Shown: positions 15,266 through 23,230 of the stretch, piece after piece
Layout of the letters: the number at the start of each line of letters is the position of its first letter
Numbering within the stretch: the stretch's first letter is position 1
Program-made: the position numbers and the translations under genes
Source of the DNA: CBDHDN01 sp965261585
GTDB taxonomy: Bacteria; Pseudomonadota; Alphaproteobacteria; UBA6615
DNA length: 43,695 nucleotides
Assembly: GCA_965261585.1 (NCBI GenBank)
Contig: CBDHDN010000013.1
Location: 1 to 43,695 of the forward strand
Direction of reading: 5' to 3'
The notes under the pieces: generated by a model
Seen by the model: the letters and a program-made list of their open reading frames with translations, nothing else
Database searches by the model: none
What the model was told of the DNA's origin: nothing

Positions 15266-16143
15266 ACCGGCGCCGCCGGCACGCCCGCCTTGCGCCGGCT
15301 GGCCGCCGGCTCGGCCGCCGCGGTGCCGGGATCGGCGTCGAAGACGATGCGCTCCGGCCCGGCCAGCACGACGAACCGCTGGCCGCGGGCGCGGCCGACG
15401 AGGGTGAGGCCGGCGCGCCGGGCCAGATCGACGCCCCAGGCCGTGAAGCCCGAGCGCGAGAGAAGGATCGGGATGCCCATGTTGACCGTCTTGATCACCA
15501 TCTCCGAGGTCAGGCGCCCGGTCGTGTAGAAGATCTTGTCGGCGGCGGCGATGCTGTGCCGGTACATGTAGCCGGCGACCTTGTCGACCGCGTTGTGGCG
15601 GCCGACGTCCTCCATATAGACAAGCGGCCGCGGCCCCTGACACAGCACGCAGCCATGAATCGCGCCGGCCGCGAGGTAGAGGCTGGGCATCGTGTTGATG
15701 GCCTTGGTCAGGGCATAGAGCCACGACGTGCGCAGCACCGCGTCGGGCGGCAGCACGATTTCGCCGAAGCGCTCCATCAAATCGCCGAATACGGTGCCCT
15801 GGGCGCAGCCGCTGGTCAGCGTCTTCTTGCGCAGCTTGTGCTCGTAATCGGTCTTGCGTTCGGTGCGGACGACGACGACCTCGAGGTCCTCGTCGTGCTC
15901 GATGCCGACGATGCGGTCGTCGGCCAGCAGCATGTTCTGGTTCAGCAGGTAGCCGAGGGCCAAATAGTCCGGGTAGTCGCCGATCGTCATCACCGTGACG
16001 ATCTCCTGCCCGTTGAGAAACAGCGTCAGCGGCCGCTCGACGACGACGGCCGTCTCGACCGCCGCGCCGGTCTGATCGATCCCGGCGACGCGCTCGGTCA
16101 GCCGCGGATCGTCGGGGTTCGGCTTCAGGTCGTGCTCGGCCAT
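15262..16143 (-). CDS. fdhD: Formate dehydrogenase accessory sulfurtransferase FdhD
   Basis: A protein of 293 residues from the ATG at 16141-16143. Family segments are seen in order: PLTLFLNGQEIVTVMTIGDY, YLALGYLLNQ, a Cys loop (LTSGCAQGTVFGD), AAGAIHGCVLC, MEDVGRHNAVDKVAGYMYR and FYTTGRLTSEMVIK. FdhD moves sulfur from a cysteine desulfurase to the Mo/W cofactor of formate dehydrogenase. The catalytic loop has one Cys where E. coli FdhD has two (CxxC). It is divergent from the tungstate importer genes, with a 160-bp shared control region. Confidence 0.93.
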   Translation of the reverse strand: MAEHDLKPNPDDPRLTERVAGIDQTGAAVETAVVVERPLTLFLNGQEIVTVMTIGDYPDYLALGYLLNQNMLLADDRIVGIEHDEDLEVVVVRTERKTDYEHKLRKKTLTSGCAQGTVFGDLMERFGEIVLPPDAVLRTSWLYALTKAINTMPSLYLAAGAIHGCVLCQGPRPLVYMEDVGRHNAVDKVAGYMYRHSIAAADKIFYTTGRLTSEMVIKTVNMGIPILLSRSGFTAWGVDLARRAGLTLVGRARGQRFVVLAGPERIVFDADPGTAAAEPAASRRKAGVPAAPV

Positions 16144-16236
16144 CTGGCAAACGCTCCTGTTCCGCAAACCTAGGCAAAGGCCGCACACAGCGGCAAGAAC
16201 ACAGCAGGCTAAGGCAGCCCTCCATGTGTATTTTTT

Positions 16237-16283
16237 ACGTAGTACGTGACACGGGCCGTAATTTTCGCTTATTTTCGTACAAT
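16237..16283 (+). promoter_or_regulatory. Divergent control region: palindrome and possible -10 for tupBCA
   Basis: An 11-bp perfect palindrome ACGTA-G-TACGT lies at 16237-16247. A repeated ATTTTCG pair follows near 16263-16276, then TACAAT (16278-16283), a good -10 hexamer 22 bp before the tupB ATG. No clear -35 is seen at the right distance, so activation may be needed. The palindrome is a candidate operator for an oxyanion-responsive regulator, but no partner is proven. Confidence 0.4.
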
Positions 16284-16304
16284 GAGACAGAAACAACGCA
16301 CCGG

Positions 16305-17015
16305 ATGAGTGAATTCGCCGGGGCGCTGGCCGCCGCCGTGACGTTGCTGACGACGTTCGACGCCGACCTCATCCAGATCATTGGCCTGTCGCTGCGGGTC
16401 AATCTGAGCGCCGTCGCGATCGCGTCGGCGATCGGCTTGCCGCTGGGCGCCGTCATCGGGCTCTACGATTTTCCGGGACGGCGTGGGGCGGTCGTCTTGC
16501 TCAATGCGCTGATGGGGCTGCCGCCCGTGGTCGTCGGGCTGGTCGTCCTGCTGCTGCTCAGCCGCGCCGGGCCGCTCGGTGTGCTCGGCCTGCTGTTCAC
16601 CCCGGCGGCCATGATCGTTGCCCAGACGATCCTCGTCGCGCCGATCATCGCCGCGCTGACGCGCCAGGTCGTCGAGGATTTGTGGCTCGAATACCGCGAG
16701 CAGCTGCAGTCGTTCGGGGCGCGGCGCGGCCAGGCCGTGTGGACGCTGCTGTGGGACGCCCGCTTCGCGCTGGTGACGACGCTGCTGGCCGGCTTCGGGC
16801 GGGCCAGCGCCGAGGTCGGCGCGGTCATGATCGTCGGCGGCAATATCGACCACGTCACCCGGGTAATGACCACCGCCATCGCGCTGGAGACGAGCAAGGG
16901 CAATCTGGAGCTCGCGCTCGGCCTCGGCATCGTGCTGCTCGTGCTGTCGCTGGCGGTCAACGCCGCCGCCTTTCTGGTGCGCGAGGGCGCGGCGCGGCGG
17001 GCGGCCCTGGCCTAG
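16305..17015 (+). CDS. tupB: Tungstate ABC transporter permease
   Basis: A protein of 236 residues with about five or six hydrophobic segments (for example AIGLPLGAVIGL, LMGLPPVVVGLVVLLLL). The permease signature LQSFGARRGQAVWTLLWDAR, near residue 145, is the EAA-type loop that contacts the ATPase. GASAEVGAVMIVGGNI-like residues (RASAEVGAVMIVGGNIDHVT) match TupB/ModB proteins. It forms the inner-membrane channel for tungstate (or molybdate). The ATG at 16305 is chosen because a longer in-frame start at 16224 lies inside the promoter region. tupC follows after 11 bp. Confidence 0.88.
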   Translation: MSEFAGALAAAVTLLTTFDADLIQIIGLSLRVNLSAVAIASAIGLPLGAVIGLYDFPGRRGAVVLLNALMGLPPVVVGLVVLLLLSRAGPLGVLGLLFTPAAMIVAQTILVAPIIAALTRQVVEDLWLEYREQLQSFGARRGQAVWTLLWDARFALVTTLLAGFGRASAEVGAVMIVGGNIDHVTRVMTTAIALETSKGNLELALGLGIVLLVLSLAVNAAAFLVREGAARRAALA

Positions 17016-17026
17016 GGACGTCGCGC

Positions 17027-17743
17027 ATGAAGACGCCACCGCCGATCCTGCCGCTGGCGCTCGACGGCGTCTCGTACGAGGCCGGCGGGCTGCGCCTGCT
17101 GGACGACATCACGTTCCGGCTGACCGCCGGCGCGCGGACCATCGTCCTCGGCGCCAACGGCGCCGGCAAGAGCCTGCTGCTCAGGCTGTGCCACGGCCTG
17201 CTGCAGCCGACGAGCGGCCGCGTAGCCTGGAGCGGCCGGCGGCCGGCGCGCCACCAGGCGATGGTCTTCCAACGGCCGGTGCTGCTGCGCCGCTCGGTCC
17301 TGGCCAACGTGACCTATCCGCTGCGCCTGCGCGGCCTCGACCGGCGGACTCGGCGCCTGCGTGCCGCGGCGGTGCTGGCCCAGGCCGGCCTCGAGCCGCT
17401 GGCGCACCGGCCGGCGCGCGTGCTGTCGAGCGGCGAGCAGCAGCGCCTGGCCCTGGCCCGGGCCTGGGCCCTGTCGCCCCAGGTGCTGTTCCTCGACGAG
17501 CCGACGGCGAACCTGGACCCGACGGCGACGCGCAGCGTCGAGGCCATGATCGACGCCTGCCACGCCCTCGGCACCAAGATCGTGATGGCGACCCACGATT
17601 TGGGCCAGGCCCGCCGCCTGGCCGACGAGGTGCTGTTCCTGCACCGCGGCCGCCTGCTGGAGCGGGGCGCTGCGGCGGCCTTTTTCGCCGGGCCGCGGAC
17701 GGCGGCGGCGCAGGCCTTCGTGCGCGGCGAGTTGCCATGGTGA
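17027..17743 (+). CDS. tupC: Tungstate ABC transporter ATP-binding protein
   Basis: A protein of 238 residues with Walker A (LGANGAGKSLLLRL, near residue 46), Q-loop (AMVFQRPVLL), ABC signature (LSSGEQQRLALARA), Walker B (VLFLDEPTANLDP) and the switch His (MATHDLGQA). It powers import through TupB. Its stop overlaps the tupA start by 7 bp, so the three genes form one operon. Assignment to tungstate rather than molybdate comes from the TupA partner. Confidence 0.9.
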   Translation: MKTPPPILPLALDGVSYEAGGLRLLDDITFRLTAGARTIVLGANGAGKSLLLRLCHGLLQPTSGRVAWSGRRPARHQAMVFQRPVLLRRSVLANVTYPLRLRGLDRRTRRLRAAAVLAQAGLEPLAHRPARVLSSGEQQRLALARAWALSPQVLFLDEPTANLDPTATRSVEAMIDACHALGTKIVMATHDLGQARRLADEVLFLHRGRLLERGAAAAFFAGPRTAAAQAFVRGELPW

Positions 17744-18558
17744 CGCGCCGCCAGGTGCTGTTGGCCGCGGCGGTGCTCGCCATCGGGCCGAAGCGCGCCG
17801 GGGCCGATGGGTTCCTGACACTCGGCGGCACGACATCGGTGGACAATTCCGGGCTGCTGGCCCACCTGATCGCACGCTTCGAGGCGGAGTCCGGCATCAT
17901 GGTGCGGGTCGTGACCCAGGGTACCGGGGCAATCCTGCGCCTCGCCCAGCGCGGCGACGTCGACGTCGTGCTGGTCCACGACCGTGCGTCCGAGGACGCC
18001 TTCTTGGCGGCCGACCACGGGCTGTTCCGCCGCGATGTCATGTCCAGCCGCTTTCTGATCGTTGGCCCCGCCGGCGACCCGGCCGGCATTGGCGGCCTCG
18101 ACGCCGCCGCCGCCGCCATGGCGCGGATTGCCGGCGCCCGCGCGACTTTCGTCTCACGCGGCGACAACAGCGGCACCGACAAGGCGGAGAAGCGGCTCTG
18201 GGCGGCCGCTCGCATCGACCTGGGCGCGGCCTCCGGGACCTGGTACCTGGAGACCGGCGCCGGCATGGGCGCGACGCTGAACATTGCCGCGGCGCGCGAT
18301 GCCTACGTGTTGACCGAGAGCGGCTCGTGGTTGGGGTTCGGCAATCGCGGCGCGCTCGTCGTGCTGGTCGATGGCGACCCGCGCCTGCGTAATCCCTACG
18401 GCGTCATCATGGTCAACCCCGAGCGCCATCGCGGGCTGCGAGCCGAAGCGGCCGGGGCGTTCATCGACTGGCTGGTCGGCCCGCGCGGCCAAGCGGCAAT
18501 CGCCGATTTCCAGATCGCCGGCGGGCACCCCTTTACGCCCGACGCCGCGCCAGGCTGA
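17737..18558 (+). CDS. tupA: Tungstate-binding periplasmic protein
   Basis: A protein of 273 residues. It opens with a short Arg-Arg signal region (VTRRQVLLAAAVLA) that could be Tat- or Sec-dependent. GGTTSVDNSGLL holds the TTSxxxSGLL-type oxyanion loop of TupA, and VTQGTGAILRLAQRGDVDVVL, FVSRGDNSGTD and AYVLTESGSW follow as in TupA/WtpA-like proteins. The protein binds tungstate in the periplasm and gives it to TupBC. The TTS motif favours TupA over ModA. The gene overlaps tupC by 7 bp. Confidence 0.88.
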   Translation: MVTRRQVLLAAAVLAIGPKRAGADGFLTLGGTTSVDNSGLLAHLIARFEAESGIMVRVVTQGTGAILRLAQRGDVDVVLVHDRASEDAFLAADHGLFRRDVMSSRFLIVGPAGDPAGIGGLDAAAAAMARIAGARATFVSRGDNSGTDKAEKRLWAAARIDLGAASGTWYLETGAGMGATLNIAAARDAYVLTESGSWLGFGNRGALVVLVDGDPRLRNPYGVIMVNPERHRGLRAEAAGAFIDWLVGPRGQAAIADFQIAGGHPFTPDAAPG

Positions 18559-18653
18559 GCGCCGCCGTACCCCGGCTGTTCCGCCGCCACCGAAAATGGC
18601 CTAGATTCCGCCGGACCCGACCCGAGTAGCCAACCTGGTTTCCAGCGCAGGGG

Positions 18654-19691
18654 ATGAGGGCATCACGCCGCCATATTCGCTGCCTCGCGGCAGCCATCGC
18701 GATCGGAGCGGTCACGACCGGTGCGATCGCCGTCGGTACGCCCGGCCACGCGCAGGACGTCCGCGTGGCGATGACGGCGATCGTCGAGCACCCGTCGCTG
18801 GACGCCGTGCGCAACGGGATCACCGACGTCCTGGCCCGCGCCGGTTACGCGGCCGGCGCGAACCTGAACTTGCGGTTCGAAAGCGCCGAAGCCGACGCGG
18901 CAAAAGCCGCGGCGATCGCCGCGGCGTTTGCCGCGGCACGCCCGGACGTCATCGTCACGATCTCCGCCCCGTCGGCGCAGACGCTCATCGAGACCGAAAC
19001 CGATGTGCCGATCGTCTTCGTGGCCATCGGTGAGGCCGACGCGGCGCGCATTCTGGGCGCGCGCACCGCACCGGGCGGCCCCGTCACCGGCGTCGTCGAG
19101 GTCGAACCGCCGCTCGCCGCCCAGCTGGCGCTCGTGCGGACGATGCTGCCTGAGGTCACGACGGTCACGGTGCCCTACGACCGCGACGATCCGCGCATTA
19201 ACCGTCGAGCGGCTCGAGCGGGCGGCCAGCGCGGCGGGGCTTGTCATCGAGACGGTGCCGATCGCCGGCGACGACGACCTTGCCGCCGTGACCGGCCAGG
19301 CTCCGGCACCGACGCGGGGCGATCTATCTGCCGCCGGATTCTCTGGCCGCGGCCAAGGTCGAGGCGTTCTTCACCGACGACGCCACGGCCTACCCGGCGA
19401 TCTTCGCCGGCACGAAGGGTCCCGTCGTGCGCGGCGCCCTGGCGACGATCGGCTATGACCCCTACGAGGTCGGCAGGCAGGCCGGCCCGGCTGGTGCTGC
19501 GGATTCTCGGCGGCGAGGATCCGGCCGGGCTCGCCATGCAGCCGGCCCGGGCAACACACCTGGTGATCAATGTCGAGGCCGCCGAGCTGATGGGCATCAC
19601 GCTGCCGGCGGCGGTGCTGGACCGGGCCAGCGAGATTATCGAGGCGCCCGGGCCTAGGCCGCGTTCCAAACCACCTGCCCCAGATCGCTGA
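18654..19691 (+). pseudogene. ABC transporter substrate-binding protein (PF04392 type), frameshifted
   Basis: The N-terminus has a signal peptide (AAIAIGAVTTGAIAV, ending GHAQ) and MTAIVEHPSLDAVRNGI, NLNLRFESAEAD, ARPDVIVTISAPSAQTL and VPIVFVAIG, as in the ABC_sub_bind family. The homologous reading then changes frame three times. VERLERAASAAGLVIETVPI is in a second frame after about 19200. IYLPPDSLAAAKVEAFFTDD and IGYDPYEVG are in a third after about 19317. RLVLRILGGEDPAGLAM returns to the first after about 19486. Each shift fits one extra base. The gene is either a young pseudogene or carries consensus errors. Ligand unknown. Confidence 0.8.
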
Positions 19692-20549
19692 CGTCATAGC
19701 CGGCAAGCTCCGCCGCGCGCCGGCGCAGCGGCCGGCGAGCGGGCGAACGCGAACAGGGCCTGGCACGGCGGCTCGAAATAGGCGGTGCGGCGCACCAGCA
19801 GATCGAAGCGCTCGCGCACCAGCGGCACGAAATCGAGGCGAAAACGCTGGGGCGACTGCCTCGATGGCCAGGCCGACGTCGGCCTTGCCTTCGACGACGG
19901 CGAGCGCGAGGTCGCTCTCCGAACGCGCCGGTTGGGCCTGCAGGTCGACGTCGTCGAGCCGGACACCGGCCTCGCTCAACAGGTGCACGAGCAGGAGCTG
20001 GCTGCCGGCGCCGCGCTGGCGCGGCACGACGCGCGGCCGCTTCGCGCGCAGATCCTCGATCGCCTGGAGGCCCAGCGGATTGCCCGGCGCGACGACCAGG
20101 CCCTGGCTGCGCCACGCCCATTCGAGCAATACCACCTCATGGCCGCGCACGGTGCGCCGGACCAGCGGCTCGTTGTACGCACCAGTCTCGGCATCGAAGA
20201 CGTGCAGGCCGCACAGCGCAGCCTCGCCCGCCACCAGGCGATCGAGACCGTCCAGGCTGCCGCCGGGCAAGGCCGCGAGGCCACAGCGGCTTTCGCGCAA
20301 GGCCCAGTCGAGCAGCGGGTCGTGGCTGCCGGCGACGACCGCGGGCGCCGCATTGCCGCGTTCGCCGGTCCTCGCGCCGGCCGCCGTGTGATCGGCGACC
20401 CACCGGTCGATCAGCGCCCGCGGGAACAGCCATTTGCCGGTGACCCGGGTGCACGGGATCTTGCCGGCACGCACCAAGTCGTAGACCTTGCGCTCCTTGA
20501 TCCGCAAGTAGGCCGCAACCTCGTGGGTGTTCATCATCTCGGCCGTCAT
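19654..20549 (-). pseudogene. Helix-turn-helix regulator with periplasmic-binding-like domain, frameshifted
   Basis: The N-terminus NTHEVAAYLRIKERKVYDLV, then AGKIPCTRVTGKWLFPRALI, is an excisionase/MerR-type helix-turn-helix. Residues from about 90 on resemble the PBP-like ligand domain (PF12727) found on molybdate/tungstate-type regulators. Two +1 shifts, near 19850 and 19731, move the frame. The homologous parts are QRFRLDFVPLVRERFDLLVR in the second frame and RRRAAELAGYDVSDLGQVVW in the third, ending at 19654. The gene overlaps the 3' end of the frameshifted ABC gene and is divergent from moaA. If functional, it could control the tup/fdh genes; that is inference from position. Confidence 0.75.
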
Positions 20550-20659
20550 GCCCCTCCCCCCGACGGTCGCTGGAAAATTGCCCGCCGACGCCTAAATTAT
20601 GCCGTTGTCCTGCGGCGCCCGCGCAAGCGAGAATGCCACGGCCTGGGAGGAGAGTGCAT

Positions 20660-21670
20660 ATGAGCATGACTGTCGAACCGTTGATCGATCCGTTTGCCCG
20701 CGCCATTACGTACCTGCGGGTCTCGGTCACCGACCGCTGCGATTTGCGCTGTGTCTATTGCATGGCCGAGGACATGACGTTCCTGCCGAAGGCCGAGGTG
20801 CTGTCGCTGGAGGAGCTCGACCGGCTGTGCGGCGCGTTCGTCTCGCTCGGCGTGCGCAAGCTGCGGCTGACCGGCGGCGAGCCGCTGGTGCGGCGCAACG
20901 TGATGTGGCTGATCGAGCGGCTGGGCCGGCACCTGGGGACCGGTGCGCTGGACGAGCTGACGCTGACGACGAACGGCACACAGCTCGCCAAGCACGCCGA
21001 CGCCCTCGTCGCCGCCGGCGTGCGCCGCATCAATGTGTCGCTGGACACGCTGGATCCGGCGAAGTTCACGGCAATCACCCGGTGGGGCAACTTCGAGCGC
21101 GTCGAAGCCGGGCTCGCGGCGGCGGCGGCCGCCGGCCTCAAGATCAAGATGAACATGGTGGCGCTCAAGGGCATCAACGATGACGAGTTCGATGCCATGA
21201 TCGCCTGGTGCGGCGATCGCGGCTTCGATTTGACGATCATCGAGGTCATGCCGATGGGCGAGATCGGTGAGATGCGCCTGGACCAGTACCTGCCGCTCAG
21301 CATGGTGCGGGCGAAGCTCCAGGAGCGCTGGACGCTGGTCGACAGCGACTACACGACCGGCGGGCCGGCGCGCTATGTGACGGTGCAGGAGACCGGCGGC
21401 CGCCTGGGCTTCATCACGCCGCTGACCCACAATTTCTGCGAATCGTGCAATCGCGTGCGACTGACCTGCACCGGCACGCTGTTCATGTGTCTGGGCCAGG
21501 AAGACGCGGCCGACCTGCGCACGCCGTTGCGCGCCAGCGAAGCCGACGCGAGTGTCGTCGACGCGATCCGCGGCGCCATCGAGCGCAAGCCGCGCGGCCA
21601 TGACTTTGTCATCGACCGCCGCCGCCGGCGCCCGGCCGTCGAGCGGCACATGAGCGTCACCGGCGGCTAG
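20660..21670 (+). CDS. moaA: GTP 3',8-cyclase MoaA
   Basis: A protein of 336 residues. The radical SAM cluster motif CDLRCVYC (CxxxCxxC) lies near residue 28, LRLTGGEPLVRR follows, and the C-terminal cluster is FCESCNRVRLTC. The chain ends in the Gly-Gly tail used in MoaA activity. With MoaC it turns GTP into the first pterin intermediate of Mo/W cofactor synthesis. The ATG at 20660 has GGGAGGAGAG about 6 bases upstream. The TAG stop is followed at once by the ISNCY-type element. In the reconstructed ancestor nadK is the next gene downstream. Confidence 0.95.
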   Translation: MSMTVEPLIDPFARAITYLRVSVTDRCDLRCVYCMAEDMTFLPKAEVLSLEELDRLCGAFVSLGVRKLRLTGGEPLVRRNVMWLIERLGRHLGTGALDELTLTTNGTQLAKHADALVAAGVRRINVSLDTLDPAKFTAITRWGNFERVEAGLAAAAAAGLKIKMNMVALKGINDDEFDAMIAWCGDRGFDLTIIEVMPMGEIGEMRLDQYLPLSMVRAKLQERWTLVDSDYTTGGPARYVTVQETGGRLGFITPLTHNFCESCNRVRLTCTGTLFMCLGQEDAADLRTPLRASEADASVVDAIRGAIERKPRGHDFVIDRRRRRPAVERHMSVTGG

Positions 21671-21672
21671 AC

Positions 21673-23230
21673 TAGTGCCCATCCGGAAACGCTAAAACAC
21701 TGAAATAACTGAGTGAATCGTCTATTTTCGGAGCTAGGCTCCGGCGGTTTCGGCTATGCTGTTGGGAACAAGCCACTGTACCCAAAGGCAAACACCAAAC
21801 CGCCGGAGGTGACCATGCGCGAAGAGCGCACCGTCCAGGGCAGTATATTCGATCTGTTTTCGCCGCACGAGATCGGTCGTGAACTCGCGGCGATGTCCGC
21901 CTGGCTCGACGGCGAGGCCGCGGTGGTGCGCCTGGTCGCCGCAGACCTCGGCATCGGTCGGGTCAGGCGGACCGGGCGCCACGGGCTGAGCGCCGATGCG
22001 GCGTTGCGCTGCGCGCTGCTCAAGCAGTACTTCCAGCTGAGCTACGAGGAGCTGGCCTTTCTGCTGCCGGATTCGGCATCGCTGCGCGCGTTCGCTCGAC
22101 TGCCGTTCGGCTGGTCGCCGAAGAAGTCGGCGCTGCACAGCGCCATCGGCGCCATCGCCGCCGCCACCTTCGAGTGCCTCAACCGGATGCTGCTGGCGCG
22201 CGCCGCGACGGCCAAGCTGGAGAGCGGCGCCAAGGTCCGGTTCGACAGCACGGTCGCCGAGACCGCCATCCATGCGCCCACCGACTCCAGCCTGTTGTGG
22301 GATGCCGTGCGGGTCATGGTGCGGCTGTTGCGTCAAGCCGACGTCGTGCTACCCGCCTGGCCCTGGCGCGACCACACGCGCCTGGCCAAGAAGCGCGCCC
22401 GCGCCATCGAGTACTGTCGTGGCAACAACCGGCAGCGGCTGTACCGCGAGCTGCTCGCCAAGACCCGCGCGACGCTCGCCTATCTGCACGACGCCATGGC
22501 GCGGCTGGCCGACGATCCCGCGCCGGTGGCCGCGGCCTGGCGCGCCGAGGCCGAACACTTCGTGCCGCTGATCGAACGCATCATCGACCAGACCGAGCGC
22601 CGTGTCTTGCATGGCGAGAAGGTGCCGGCCGCCGACAAGCTCGTCAGTCTGTTCGAGCCCCATAGCGACATCATCGTCAAGAGCCGCCGCCAGGTCTCCT
22701 ACGGCCACAAGCTCAACCTGGCCAGCGGCGCCAGCGGTCTCATCCTCGACATCGTCGTCGAGCAGGGCAACCCGGCCGATGCCGAGCGCTTCGTACCCAT
22801 GGTCGACCGCCAGATCGCGATCTACGGCCGGCCGCCCAGGCAACTCGCCGCCGACGGCGGCTGCGCCAGCACCGGCAACCTCGCCGCCGCCAAGAACAAG
22901 GGCGTCGAGGACGTCGCCTTCCACAAGAAATGCGGCCTTGCCATCACCGACATGGTCAAGAGCCGCTGGGTCTACCGCCGACTGCGCAACTTCCGCGCCG
23001 GCATCGAGGCCGCCATCTCATGCCTCAAGCGCGCCTACGGTCTGGGCCGCTGCACCTGGAAGGGGCTCGAACACTTCAAGTCCTACGTCTGGGCCGCCGT
23101 CGTCGCCCACAACCTCGCCGTGCTGGCCCGCCTCAAACCGGCATAGCCGCCAACCCGACACGTCCGATCCACCAGCACCGACGGCCGCCGATCCCGCCGG
23201 CCTGCCTCGATCACGCGCCGCTCGTCACCG
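21673..23230 (+). mobile_element. ISNCY-type element, left part (interrupted by IS256)
   Basis: The element starts TAGTGCCCATCC followed by GGAAACG, directly after moaA, and carries an intact transposase gene. It has no right end here: at 23230 it is cut by an IS256-type element, with CTCGTCACCG (23221-23230) as one copy of the duplicated target. The missing 119-bp right end lies at 4665-4783 in opposite orientation. Joined without the duplicate, the element would be about 1.67 kb. Confidence 0.85.
21815..23146 (+). CDS. ISNCY-family transposase (DDE, IS4/IS5-like fold)
   Basis: A 443-residue protein starting MREERTVQGSIFDLF, with YFQLSYEELAFLLPDSASLR, FDSTVAETAIHAPTDSSLLW and a C-terminal AISCLKRAYGLGRC. 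These are typical of ISNCY-group transposases, with the first catalytic Asp in FDST and the second region near LAADGGCAS. The ATG at 21815 follows CGGAGGTGACC, a strong ribosome site. The frame is open over its whole length, but the element's right end is detached, so it should no longer move as a unit. Confidence 0.85.
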   Translation: MREERTVQGSIFDLFSPHEIGRELAAMSAWLDGEAAVVRLVAADLGIGRVRRTGRHGLSADAALRCALLKQYFQLSYEELAFLLPDSASLRAFARLPFGWSPKKSALHSAIGAIAAATFECLNRMLLARAATAKLESGAKVRFDSTVAETAIHAPTDSSLLWDAVRVMVRLLRQADVVLPAWPWRDHTRLAKKRARAIEYCRGNNRQRLYRELLAKTRATLAYLHDAMARLADDPAPVAAAWRAEAEHFVPLIERIIDQTERRVLHGEKVPAADKLVSLFEPHSDIIVKSRRQVSYGHKLNLASGASGLILDIVVEQGNPADAERFVPMVDRQIAIYGRPPRQLAADGGCASTGNLAAAKNKGVEDVAFHKKCGLAITDMVKSRWVYRRLRNFRAGIEAAISCLKRAYGLGRCTWKGLEHFKSYVWAAVVAHNLAVLARLKPA

